A stretch of 64,000 nucleotides of DNA from Feifania hominis (GTDB lineage: Bacteria; Bacillota; Clostridia; Oscillospirales; Feifaniaceae): the NCBI RefSeq assembly GCF_014384765.1, contig NZ_JACRSP010000001.1:248001-312000 (forward strand), in the 5' to 3' direction. Below, piece by piece: positions 52,641 to 60,637 of this stretch. Position 1 is the first letter of the stretch; each line of letters starts with the position of its first letter. A program made the translations under genes and the position numbers. The notes under the pieces were generated by a model. It was not told the origin of the DNA. It saw only the letters and a program-made list of their open reading frames with translations, and did no database searches.

Positions 52641-53534
52641 TCACAGAAGCCCGAGTGCCTGCAGAGACCCGCGAAGACGCTGTGCGGCAGCCGCGTCCGT
52701 GCGCGTCAGGGGAGGGCGTACCACGTCGTTTTCCATCAGCCCCGTCAAAACGCCGGCATATTTGTAGCCCGCTGTGTTCGGCGCGGCCTTGAGCGCGTCG
52801 CGCAGCCGCAGAAGCTCATACTGTGCGCATCTTGCTCCGGCGAGATCGCCGGCAAAATAGCGCTCACAGATCCGCTTTACGGGAGCGGGGAAAACCGTGG
52901 ACAGAAACGAGACCACGCCCTCGCCGCCGAGAGCCAGAGTGGGGAAGATGGTCGCGTCGCTCCCAGCGAGCAGACAGACATCCTGTCGGGTGAGCTGCCC
53001 TGCGACGGACTGCAGATGGATGATGTTCTGCGTGCTGTCCTTGTAGGCGAAGACATTCTTATTTTCGTTAATTAGCCGCGCTGTAAGGCTGGGGGAGAGG
53101 GTGTTCTGCGACTGCGGCATGTTGTACAGACAGACCGGGACACCGGCGTGAGCCATGAGCGTCTCAAAGTAGTCCGAAAGCCCCGCCTCGCTGTAGGCGA
53201 GAAGCCCCGGCGGACAGAGGGAGACGGCGTCGGCGCCGGCCTGCTCAAAGCATTCGAGCAGCTGCAGAGAATGCTCCAGTGAGGGGTGGATGACGTTTGC
53301 GATGACAGGGAGTCTGCCGCCGGCGAAAGCCGCCGTACGGCGAACGAGCTCCACCTGTTCATCGGCTGTCATGAAAATGGTCTCGGTTCCCACGCCGTGC
53401 AGAAAGAGCGCACGGACCCCGGCGGAAATCTGAAATGAGACGAGCCTCTCGAGAGCGGACCAGTCGATGGAGCCGTCCTCCCGCAGGGGAGTGAACATCT
53501 CAGTTGATACGCCGCGCAGATTGAGCGCGCCCAT
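52641..53534 (-). CDS. DHDPS/N-acetylneuraminate-lyase family aldolase, copy 1
   Basis: The 297-residue TIM barrel matches the dihydrodipicolinate synthase superfamily. The Schiff-base Lys lies in FAYKDSTQ near residue 163, and the conserved Tyr in LYNMPQSQN. The substrate-site loop reads GVGTETIFMT rather than the GTTGE of true DapA. Family members cleave or condense 2-oxo acids with aldehydes. ATG 53534 is one base after the deoC stop, so the two are co-translated. A sugar-acid or keto-acid aldolase is more likely than lysine synthesis, given the catabolic neighbours. Confidence 0.85.
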   Translation of the reverse strand: MGALNLRGVSTEMFTPLREDGSIDWSALERLVSFQISAGVRALFLHGVGTETIFMTADEQVELVRRTAAFAGGRLPVIANVIHPSLEHSLQLLECFEQAGADAVSLCPPGLLAYSEAGLSDYFETLMAHAGVPVCLYNMPQSQNTLSPSLTARLINENKNVFAYKDSTQNIIHLQSVAGQLTRQDVCLLAGSDATIFPTLALGGEGVVSFLSTVFPAPVKRICERYFAGDLAGARCAQYELLRLRDALKAAPNTAGYKYAGVLTGLMENDVVRPPLTRTDAAAAQRLRGSLQALGLL

Positions 53535-53535
53535 A

Positions 53536-54198
53536 TCAGTACCCCTGAGCCGCCTCGCCGGCGAGAATTTTGACGGCTGAACTTGTGCCGATGCGCTCAC
53601 AGCCCTCGCCGAGGAATGCCTCAAGGTCAGCGGCCGTCTTGACGCCGCCCGCGGCTTTCATCTTGACGTCCGGACCGATGTGGCGTTTGAAGAGCTGAAT
53701 GTCCTCGAGCTTGGCGCCGGCGGTGCCGAAGCCGGTCGAGGTCTTGATGAAGTCGGCTTTCTGTTCGGTGATGATTTCGCACAGGCGAATCTTCTCCTGC
53801 TCGGTGAGATAGCAGGTCTCGATGATGACCTTGAGCACAGAGCCCTCGGTGGCGCGGCGCAGCGCGCCGATCTCGGCGGACACTCTGTCAAAGTCGCCGT
53901 TTTTCACGTCGCAGACGTTGATGACCATGTCGATCTCACTCGCGCCTTCGGCAATGGCCTGTTTGGCCTCACACACTTTGACCTCGGTGACGCAGTAGCC
54001 AAGCGGAAAACCGATGACGGTGCAGACGTTCAGCTGCGGATAGGCCTCTTTCGCACGCTTGACATAGCAGGGGGGGATGCAGACGGAGGCGGTCCGGTAC
54101 TTGAGCGCGTCCTCACAGATGACCTTGATTTCCTCCCAGGTGGATGTGGGCCTTAAGAGAGTGTGGTCAATGTGGCTCAGAATCTCGCTGTGGGTCAT
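53536..54198 (-). CDS. deoC: Deoxyribose-phosphate aldolase
   Basis: The 220-residue class I aldolase has DHTLLRPTSTWEEI at the start, VCTVIGFPLGYC, the general-base region EIDMVINV, the Schiff-base Lys in DFIKTSTGFG near residue 150, and VKMKAAGGVKT. It splits 2-deoxyribose-5-phosphate into acetaldehyde and glyceraldehyde-3-phosphate. ATG 54198 follows AAGGAGG; the longer frame to 54276 is AT-rich leader. It is first in a two-gene operon and divergent from a DeoR-type regulator. Confidence 0.93.
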   Translation of the reverse strand: MTHSEILSHIDHTLLRPTSTWEEIKVICEDALKYRTASVCIPPCYVKRAKEAYPQLNVCTVIGFPLGYCVTEVKVCEAKQAIAEGASEIDMVINVCDVKNGDFDRVSAEIGALRRATEGSVLKVIIETCYLTEQEKIRLCEIITEQKADFIKTSTGFGTAGAKLEDIQLFKRHIGPDVKMKAAGGVKTAADLEAFLGEGCERIGTSSAVKILAGEAAQGY

Positions 54199-54246
54199 GA
54201 TACAGTCCTCCTTAGAAAGTAAAAAATAAAATGTGAGCAAAATAAA

Positions 54247-54277
54247 AATGTTAATAAAATTATCATTTATTAACATT
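54247..54277. promoter_or_regulatory. 31-bp perfect palindrome, likely DeoR-type operator
   Basis: TGTTAATAAA (54249-54258) and TTTATTAACA (54266-54275) are exact reverse complements around ATTATCA, and two flanking A/T pairs extend the arms to 12 bp. It sits directly after the -10 box of the deoC promoter, covering the expected start. Binding here would repress deoC and could affect the divergent regulator gene. Confidence 0.65.
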
Positions 54278-54306
54278 AATATAGTTTACAGTTCTATAAA
54301 TGTCAA
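54278..54306 (-). promoter_or_regulatory. Promoter of the deoC operon
   Basis: On the minus strand TTGACA (54306-54301) and TATATT (54283-54278) are 17 bases apart. The AT-rich 54199-54527 gap holds this promoter, the palindrome and the deoR-type promoter, and no gene. Confidence 0.8.
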
Positions 54307-54427
54307 CTATTTTAGCAAATATCAGTAAAAAATATCAAAATGCCGAAAAATCAGAAACGTTTTTGTGAATATTTTCATATTTGATTTTTTCACGCTAATA
54401 AAGGTAACAAAAACAGGCGCAAACTTA

Positions 54428-54456
54428 TTTACATTGTATGATATTTGTGTTAAATT
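54428..54456 (+). promoter_or_regulatory. Promoter of the DeoR-type regulator gene
   Basis: TTTACA (54428-54433) and TAAATT (54451-54456) are 17 bases apart. The -10 is imperfect. Confidence 0.5.
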
Positions 54457-54527
54457 ATAGATAAGAGGTCTGTGTTGCATCGGCGACAGGCCGCTTACGC
54501 GAGCCGCGACGAATGGGAGTGTGCCAT

Positions 54528-55307
54528 ATGAGCAAGAAGACACAGAGAATCGAGCAGATCATCGGCTACTTGAAAGTGAATAACGGGGCCTCCATCAAAG
54601 AGATTGCAGACATGCTGGGGGTATCCGAGATGACGGTCCGCCGCGACCTCTACGAGCTGCGTGAGCAGAATGTGATCAACTACATTTCCGGCGTTGCCAT
54701 CTACAACCCCGAGAATGCGGACGTCGTCGACAAAAGGAACTATGAGCTGTCGGACGAGAAGCTGGTCAACGAGGAGAAGAAAATCCGCATCGGCAAGGCG
54801 GCTGCCGCTATGATCGAGCCCGGTGATATCATCATCATTGACACTGGCACCACAACGGAAAAACTGGTTCGTTACATTGACGATGACCTTGCGATTACGG
54901 TGTTGTGCTACAACGCCAACACAATGTTCGAAATGCTCAAGAAAAAGAGCAGCAACATTCTCTTCGCGGGCGGCGTCTACCACGCCAATACCCAGATGTT
55001 TGAGAGCCCGGAGGGCATCAACCTCATCCGCCGCACCCGCGCAACCAAGGTCTTCATTTCGGCGGCGGGCGTCAGCGAGAACCTTGGAATCACCTGTGCG
55101 AACCTCTATGAGGTAGAGACAAAGCGCGCGATCATCGAGTCTGGTCTCAAGCATATCCTCCTGGTTGACTCAAGTAAGTTTGACAAAATCCGTCCCGCCT
55201 TTTTCGCGCCGCTTTCGAAAATAGACGCGATCATCACTGACAGCGGCGTCTCGGAGGAGTGGGTGGATAAAATTCACCGTATGAGCATCGAACTGCAAAT
55301 CGTATAA
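54528..55307 (+). CDS. DeoR/GlpR family sugar-phosphate-responsive regulator
   Basis: The 259-residue repressor-type protein has an N-terminal HTH (IKEIADMLGVSEMTVRRDLYEL, residues 20-42). Its sugar-phosphate sensor domain contains IIIDTGTTTEKLVRYI, LFAGGVYHANTQMFES and VFISAAGVSENLGITC, ending near HILLVDSSKFDKIRPAFF. ATG 54528 is preceded by GGGAG at eight bases. It is divergent from deoC and lies amid the aldolase/kinase/importer genes. The natural effector would be a phosphorylated intermediate of that pathway. Confidence 0.9.
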   Translation: MSKKTQRIEQIIGYLKVNNGASIKEIADMLGVSEMTVRRDLYELREQNVINYISGVAIYNPENADVVDKRNYELSDEKLVNEEKKIRIGKAAAAMIEPGDIIIIDTGTTTEKLVRYIDDDLAITVLCYNANTMFEMLKKKSSNILFAGGVYHANTQMFESPEGINLIRRTRATKVFISAAGVSENLGITCANLYEVETKRAIIESGLKHILLVDSSKFDKIRPAFFAPLSKIDAIITDSGVSEEWVDKIHRMSIELQIV

Positions 55308-55311
55308 AAAA

Positions 55312-55345
55312 ACAGCCGTGGTGCTCTAGTTTAAGGCTGTGTTTT
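55312..55345 (+). terminator. Hairpin after the regulator gene
   Basis: ACAGCC pairs with GGCTGT across a 17-base loop and is followed by GTTTT. It is weak, and it merges into the tandem repeat. Confidence 0.4.
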
Positions 55346-55552
55346 ATGAAACACGCTTCGCTCGTTATAAAAAACAGCTACAGATGAAACGGTCGGTCGC
55401 ACAGGACGCTCCCTCCATTAGTGGTTGTGTTTTATGAAACTCACTTCGCTCGTTATAAAAAACAGCTACAGATGAAACGGTCGGTCGCACAGGACGCTCC
55501 CTCCGTTAGCGGTTGTGTTTTATGAAACTCACTTCGCTCGTTATAAAATAGG
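55339..55552. repeat. Tandem repeat of 88 bp, about 2.4 copies
   Basis: GTGTTTTATGAAAC recurs at 55339, 55427 and 55515, exactly 88 bases apart, and the full units differ at only a few bases. Each contains CACTTCGCTCGTTATAAAA and CGGTCGGTCGCACAGGACGC. No open frame of interest crosses it. It lies between convergent genes. Confidence 0.9.
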
Positions 55553-55581
55553 TCCGCTCTGTCAGCAGAGTGGACCTATTT
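55546..55581. terminator. Long hairpin with U-tracts
   Basis: AAATAGGTCCGCTCTG pairs with CAGAGTGGACCTATTT around TCAG (one G-T pair). Confidence 0.75.
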
Positions 55582-55589
55582 ACTTAAAG

Positions 55590-55618
55590 AAAAGCCCCCG
55601 CCATTGGCGGGGGCTTTT
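55590..55618. terminator. Terminator of the PfkB kinase operon
   Basis: AAAAGCCCCCGCC pairs with GGCGGGGGCTTTT around ATT, next to the minus-strand stop codon at 55620. Confidence 0.88.
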
Positions 55619-55619
55619 G

Positions 55620-56555
55620 CTATGGATGGTAGTTTGCGCGTATTGCCGCGAGATCGTTGTCACTGTTGAAGAAATTGGTGAGCATTGCCCCCGGCCGCGA
55701 AACGATCAGCGCCGACAGACAGCTCGCGCGGCGCACGGCCTCTTCCAGACTGCATCCTCCCGCGACGGCGGCGATGAAACTGCCGGCGAAGGTGTCACCC
55801 GCGCAGCCGGTGTCGAGCACCGGAACTTCGGGAGCGGGGTAGTGGCGGTGGCCGTCGCGTGTGACGAGAACACAGCCCTGCGCGCCGAGCGTGATGATAG
55901 CGGCGCGGTTCACGCCCCGGTCGAGAAACCATCTGCCCGCCTGTGCAGCGCTCGCCACGTCGCTGACCGGTATGCCGGTCAGCAGCGAGGCCTCGTGTTC
56001 GTTGGGTTTGATGTAGGTCAGGCTCCGGTAGAGCTCCTCATCGAAAGGGACTACTGGCGACGGGTCGAGAAAGGTCTCAATTCCCATCCGGTGGGTCTCG
56101 CGAATGGCGTAGGCGACCGTCTCAGGATTGACCTCGAACTGGAAACCGCCGATTTTACAGGTCTCGATGTACGCGCGCGCCGCCTCGAAGTCCTGCGGGC
56201 AGAACTTGTCGCTGGCGCCGGGCACAATGACGATCTCATTGTTTCCAGCGTCGTCGCTGAGAATGGCACCGGCGCCGGTGGGAGTCTCAGGATCGATCTG
56301 CACATAGCGGCAGCCCACGCCGACGCGTTCGCACTCGGTAAAGCACATACGTCCTGCGGGGTCGTCACCGACGCGGCCGACGATTTCAACCTCGGCCCCC
56401 TCGTATTGGGCGGCATAGGCCTGATTGACGCCCTTGCCGCCGCCCGACTCGTAGAGCCGGTGACCGGGGACCGTCTCGCCCACGGCGGGCAGCTTGCGGC
56501 TGTAAAAGGTGTAGAGCCAGACGTAGCTGTTCAGTACAAAGACGCGCTCACTCAC
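55620..56555 (-). CDS. PfkB/ribokinase family carbohydrate kinase
   Basis: The 311-residue kinase has the substrate motif GGGKGVNQAYAA near residue 38, the ATP/anion-hole motif DTGCAGDTFAGSF near residue 250 with catalytic Asp, and IKPNEHEASLLTG in between. PfkB kinases phosphorylate sugars such as ribose or deoxyribose. Context with DeoC favours deoxyribose or a related sugar as substrate, but the N-terminus (VLNSYVWLY) differs from ordinary ribokinase. It starts with GTG 56555 after GGGGTGA, four bases behind the DHDPS-family copy 2 stop. Confidence 0.85.
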   Translation of the reverse strand: MSERVFVLNSYVWLYTFYSRKLPAVGETVPGHRLYESGGGKGVNQAYAAQYEGAEVEIVGRVGDDPAGRMCFTECERVGVGCRYVQIDPETPTGAGAILSDDAGNNEIVIVPGASDKFCPQDFEAARAYIETCKIGGFQFEVNPETVAYAIRETHRMGIETFLDPSPVVPFDEELYRSLTYIKPNEHEASLLTGIPVSDVASAAQAGRWFLDRGVNRAAIITLGAQGCVLVTRDGHRHYPAPEVPVLDTGCAGDTFAGSFIAAVAGGCSLEEAVRRASCLSALIVSRPGAMLTNFFNSDNDLAAIRANYHP

Positions 56556-56559
56556 GGTC

Positions 56560-57465
56560 TCACCCCTTGATCAGGCCGAGATCGATCATGCCCTGTTTGA
56601 GCTCGGCCTTGGTCTGTTCCGGCAGATCGATCAGAGCAGCAGGATAGCGGGTGCCGCGGATGGGAAAGCCCACAAGCTCGCTTGCGTACTTGTACCCCGC
56701 GCTGTTGCCGCCCTTGCGCAGCAGCGTGCGGATCTTCATGATATAGGACTGCGCCTCGCGCGCACGGGCGTAGTCGCCGGCGTCAAAGGCCTCGCAGAGC
56801 TCGATGATGGGCTTGGGGAAAGCGATGGAAATGAATGAAATGATACCGCAGCCACCGAGCATCAGCGTGGTGTAGATGGTGGAATCACTGCCGGCGATGT
56901 ACTCAAACCCCTCGGTCTTGACCAGCTCCATGAGCGACTGCAGATGTACGACGTCCTGCGTGCTGTCCTTGTAGCCGCGCACATTTTCATAGCGGTTGGC
57001 AAGGTCTGCGATGAATTCCGGCGACATCGGCGTGTGGGGCTGAGAGGCGTTGTAGATGTAAACGGGCAGCTCGGTGCAGGTGATCAGCGACTCATAGTAT
57101 TGACGGAGCGCCAGCGTGGGATAGGTGGTGAAGGTGGGCTGAGTGAGGCTGATGGCGTCCACACCGACGCGCTCAAACTCATGAATGAGACGTATGGCGT
57201 CGCCGTAGGCGGTCTCAATGACATTTGCCATCACGGGCACACGACCGGCGGCCGTCTTGACAATGGTCTCAGTGAGCGCGACCTGTTCCTGCATGGTCAT
57301 CATAAAGCACTCGCTGGAAAAGCCATTGGTAAAAATGGCGGTAATGCCCTCACCGATCTGCCAGTCGATGATGCGGGCCATCTGTTCGTGGTCGATGCTG
57401 CCGTCCGGCCGGTATGTAACTGTGACCTCGGTCATTGCGCCGTGAAACGACGGGTACTTTTTCAT
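56560..57465 (-). CDS. DHDPS/N-acetylneuraminate-lyase family aldolase, copy 2
   Basis: This 301-residue TIM barrel is a paralogue of the copy at 52641. The Schiff-base Lys lies in [14 protein letters not shown] near residue 165, the Tyr in [10 protein letters not shown], and the loop is [10 protein letters not shown], again unlike the GTTGE of DapA. The shared YKDSTQ...HLQS segment suggests both copies handle related substrates. ATG 57465 is eight bases after GGAGG; the upstream ATG 57480 overlaps that site. It is first in a two-gene operon with the kinase. Confidence 0.85.
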
Positions 57466-57519
57466 GCTGAAAACCTCCATATCTCATAATAGTGAAAACC
57501 ATGGCTGCGATTTGTCTTC

Positions 57520-57548
57520 ATTATATGGGGTTCCCGAAAGCAAATCAA
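57520..57548 (-). promoter_or_regulatory. Promoter of the aldolase 2/kinase operon
   Basis: On the minus strand TTGATT and TATAAT (57525-57520) are 17 bases apart, 55 bases before the start codon. Confidence 0.75.
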
Positions 57549-57582
57549 TACTTTTGATAAAAAATACACAAAAAATGTGAAT

Positions 57583-57686
57583 ATCATAACAAAATTATCA
57601 ATAGAAAAGGATATACAGAGGATTATTTGTTCTGTCAATTGATCTGTATGTGGATATTTCACATCAAAAATTGAACATTATTAACA
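57583..57686. promoter_or_regulatory. Sites related to the deoC-palindrome
   Basis: ATCATAACAAAATTATCA (57583-57600) matches ATGTTAATAAAATTATCA of the deoC palindrome in 15 of 18 positions. ATTATTAACA (57677-57686) matches one palindrome arm with one mismatch. They lie between the two divergent promoters here. This supports one shared regulator, but AT-rich matches can arise by chance. No gene is seen in 57466-57852. Confidence 0.4.
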
Positions 57687-57712
57687 AAAAATGATAATAT
57701 CCGAAAAAACGA

Positions 57713-57741
57713 TTGTAAATTATCACACAAAATGTTATAAT
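57713..57741 (+). promoter_or_regulatory. Promoter of the ribose-type ABC importer
   Basis: TTGTAA (57713-57718) and TATAAT (57736-57741) are 17 bases apart, with a leader of about 105 bases. Confidence 0.8.
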
Positions 57742-57852
57742 CCAATAAAAGTTTTACAGAATTATGTATTTCTCTGGCGCGTTGAAAAATTCGCAGCAAT
57801 GCGATTTTGTGGAAGATTCAATATTAACAATGGCAAAGGAGAGGTAAGATTT

Positions 57853-58977
57853 ATGAAAAAGGCACTTTCGATCCTTTTGGCGCTCATGCTTCTGGTACTT
57901 CCGGTTCTCAGCGGATGCTCCGGTGGAGGCGGCGGACAACAGCAGGGCGGCGAAACCCAGGGCGTGGACAACGATTCAACCTATACCTTTAAGGCAAAAG
58001 ACAGAGAGCCCGAAGCTGACGGCAAAAAGCATCTGAAGATTGCCTGTATGCTCCCGGGTCTCGACTCGCAGTTCTGGAATGCGAACGTTGCCTATGGCGT
58101 TCAGAATGCGGCTCTCGATGCGGCTGAGAAATATCCGGATTGGGTCGTGGACGTCATCGTTCAAGGTCCGACCAACGAGGCAGAGACGGACAAATTCATC
58201 AATATTATGGAAAATGTCATTGCCTCCGAGGATCTCGACGGCATGATTCTCTCGACGCTGGTGGCTGACCCTGCGGGACCGGTTGTCGCCGAGGCAAAAG
58301 AGAAGGGCATCCTTGTCAATCTCTACGGCTTCCCGGTCACAACGGCCGATGAGAACTGGGGAACCATCATCCGTACCGATCAGGCCAAAGTGGGCGCTAA
58401 GGCCGCCGAGGCCATGTGGGAGACCATTCAGGAGAAGAATCTGCCGGAGGACGGCGTCGTCGGCATGTTCAACGGCGTTGTCAACTCCACCATCGAGCTG
58501 ATGCTCAACGGCTTCCGCGACAGACTCCAGGAGCTTGGACCGGAGCTGACCATTCTCGATGTGCAGTACAACGAGGGCGATGTCACCAAGGCAATAGCGC
58601 AGGTTGAGACTGTTCTCTCCACCCACGGCGACAAGATCGTCGGCCTCTACGGCGGCAACAACATCAGTGGAAACGCCATCGCGCGCGTGCTCGCCGAGAG
58701 CAATCTCTCCGGCAAGATGGCGACCGTGTCGGTCGACGCTGACGTCGAGCAGCTCAACTCCCTTGAGAAAGGCGACATGGACGCGCTGGCCGTCAGCCGT
58801 TCCTACAGCGCGGTCTATGAGCTCACCGAGCTCACGATCGACGCGCTCATCGGCGGCAAAGAGCAGCCGAAGTACATCCGTACAGATCCTGTCATCTTCC
58901 GCAAGGCGGATCTGACCGATCCGGATTTCCCGCAGATGTACATCGGCGATCTCTGGCCGGAGAAAATGAAGAGATAG
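57853..58977 (+). CDS. Sugar ABC transporter substrate-binding lipoprotein
   Basis: The 374-residue lipoprotein has a signal peptide (KKALSILLALMLLVLPVLSGC, Cys near residue 22), a Gly/Gln linker and a Peripla_BP_4 sugar-binding domain. Visible motifs include IACMLPGLDSQFWNANVAYG, DGMILSTLVADPAGPVVAEA, GLYGGNNISGNAIARVL and AVSRSYSAVYELTELTIDAL. Such proteins bind ribose, galactose, xylose, autoinducer-2 or other sugars. ATG 57853 follows GGAGAGG. It is the first gene of a three-gene importer operon, separated from the ATPase by a strong inverted repeat. Confidence 0.9.
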   Translation: MKKALSILLALMLLVLPVLSGCSGGGGGQQQGGETQGVDNDSTYTFKAKDREPEADGKKHLKIACMLPGLDSQFWNANVAYGVQNAALDAAEKYPDWVVDVIVQGPTNEAETDKFINIMENVIASEDLDGMILSTLVADPAGPVVAEAKEKGILVNLYGFPVTTADENWGTIIRTDQAKVGAKAAEAMWETIQEKNLPEDGVVGMFNGVVNSTIELMLNGFRDRLQELGPELTILDVQYNEGDVTKAIAQVETVLSTHGDKIVGLYGGNNISGNAIARVLAESNLSGKMATVSVDADVEQLNSLEKGDMDALAVSRSYSAVYELTELTIDALIGGKEQPKYIRTDPVIFRKADLTDPDFPQMYIGDLWPEKMKR

Positions 58978-59022
58978 TTTCCTTTTCGGTATAGCGTATC
59001 ACAATACGGAAGGATCAGGTAG

Positions 59023-59059
59023 CGCGGATACGCCGTGAATCCTTCATGGCGTATCCGCG
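59023..59059 (+). promoter_or_regulatory. 12-bp inverted repeat between binding-protein and ATPase genes
   Basis: CGCGGATACGCC and GGCGTATCCGCG are exact reverse complements around 13 bases. No U-tract follows. Such structures often stabilise the upstream mRNA so the binding protein is made in excess. Confidence 0.6.
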
Positions 59060-59095
59060 TCCGTTCTATCCACAACGGAAGAGAGGGAAGCGGAT

Positions 59096-60637
59096 ATGAA
59101 CCCAAACAACATCATTGAGGTAAAGGACGTCAGCAAGAGCTTCCCTGGTGTGAAAGCGCTCAAACATGTCTCCATCAATTTTGAACGGGGCAAGGTGCAC
59201 GGGCTGGTCGGCGAAAACGGGGCCGGAAAGTCGACGCTCATCAAGATTCTGACCGGGGTTTACTCCCTGGACAGCGGTGTGGTCGATTACGCGTATCAGG
59301 ACCGTGTACTCCACATTCAAAACCCGCTTCAGGCGAGACAGTATGGAATCAGCGCAGCCTACCAGGACCTGACGGTCGCAAAGGAACTCTCGGTCGGTGA
59401 GAATTTCTTTCTGGGCAAAGTTCCCAGAAACAAACTGGGCTTTGTCGACTGGAATACCATGTATCAAAAGGCGAGCGAAGTGCTCGAGGAGTGCCACATT
59501 GTGGGTGTTGACCCCAAAAAGCCCATCAAGAGTCTGACGGTCAGTCAGCAGGCGATGGCGACCATTGCGAAGATCTCCAATGAGAACGCCAACGTCGTCA
59601 TTTTTGACGAGCCGACGGCGCTGCTGCCGAACGAGGATGTCGACAAGCTCTTTGAAGTCATCCGCGCCATGGTGGCCCGCGGCACATCGATTATCTACAT
59701 CTCCCACAGACTGGAGGAGGTCATGGCCATCTGCGACACGGTCACCGTGCTCAAGGACGGCGCCGTGGTGGACACGGTACCCGCTTCAACGCTGGACGTC
59801 GACAAGATGGTGTCCATGATGGTCGGCAGAACCATAGAGGAGATTTACAGCATCGAGCATGTTACTCCGGGCGAAGAGGTTCTCAGAGTGGAGAATCTGG
59901 CGCGGGGAGATGTGTTTGAAAATGTGAGCTTCTCGCTGAGAAAAGGTGAAATTTTGGGTTTCTTCGGGCTTGTCGGCTCGGGCAGAACCGAGATCATGCG
60001 CTGCATTTTCGGCGCGGACAGGCGAACCGCCGGGGACATCTACATATATGGGAAAAAGGCGAAAATCAGCTGTGTCAAAGATGCGACGAACGCAAAACTG
60101 GGTCTTGTGCCGGAGGACCGGCGCAACCACGGCCTGGCACTCCCTCTGTCGGTGACGGCCAACATCAACATGGCAGACTACGACTCGATTTCCACACTTG
60201 GCATCGTCAACCGCAAACAGGAGGAGCAGCGCAGCCGGGAGTACATTGACCGGCTGAACATCAAGGCCTACTCGGGAAAACAGATTGTGCGCAATCTCTC
60301 CGGCGGCAATCAGCAGAAAGTCGTCATCTCCAAGATCCTCGCAAAGGGCGGAGAGATTCTGATTTTTGACGAGCCGACCATCGGCGTCGACGTCGGCGCG
60401 AAAAAGGAGATCTACCTGCTGATCGAGGAGCTGATCCAACAGGGAAAATCCATCATCCTCGTCTCCTCCTACCTGCCTGAGGTCATGGGGCTGTGCGACC
60501 GGATGGTCGTCATGTGCGAGGGCCGGGTCTCGGGGGAGATCACCAAGAACAAAATCAATGAAATCGGAAGCGAAGCGGCCGAGGAACTCATTCTCAAGAT
60601 GGCTTCGCAGAATATGGGAGGAGCGGAGTTTCAATGA
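59096..60637 (+). CDS. Ribose-type sugar ABC transporter, tandem ATP-binding protein
   Basis: The 513-residue protein has two ATPase domains. The first has Walker A GENGAGKST, a degenerate signature LTVSQQA and Walker B VVIFDEPTALL. The second has a degenerate P-loop GLVGSGRTE, the signature LSGGNQQK and Walker B ILIFDEPTIGVD. This asymmetry is normal for RbsA/MglA/XylG proteins. It energises import with the permease that overlaps its stop by ATGA. GAAGAGAGGGAAG precedes the ATG. Confidence 0.92.
   Translation: MNPNNIIEVKDVSKSFPGVKALKHVSINFERGKVHGLVGENGAGKSTLIKILTGVYSLDSGVVDYAYQDRVLHIQNPLQARQYGISAAYQDLTVAKELSVGENFFLGKVPRNKLGFVDWNTMYQKASEVLEECHIVGVDPKKPIKSLTVSQQAMATIAKISNENANVVIFDEPTALLPNEDVDKLFEVIRAMVARGTSIIYISHRLEEVMAICDTVTVLKDGAVVDTVPASTLDVDKMVSMMVGRTIEEIYSIEHVTPGEEVLRVENLARGDVFENVSFSLRKGEILGFFGLVGSGRTEIMRCIFGADRRTAGDIYIYGKKAKISCVKDATNAKLGLVPEDRRNHGLALPLSVTANINMADYDSISTLGIVNRKQEEQRSREYIDRLNIKAYSGKQIVRNLSGGNQQKVVISKILAKGGEILIFDEPTIGVDVGAKKEIYLLIEELIQQGKSIILVSSYLPEVMGLCDRMVVMCEGRVSGEITKNKINEIGSEAAEELILKMASQNMGGAEFQ

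Noticed and set aside
55339..55552. CRISPR array or integron-like array
   Set aside because: The 88-bp units are contiguous and nearly identical throughout, with no spacers and no integrase.
52641..57465. Lysine-pathway dihydrodipicolinate synthases
   Set aside because: Both homologues lack the GTTGE loop and are embedded with DeoC, a sugar kinase and a sugar importer.
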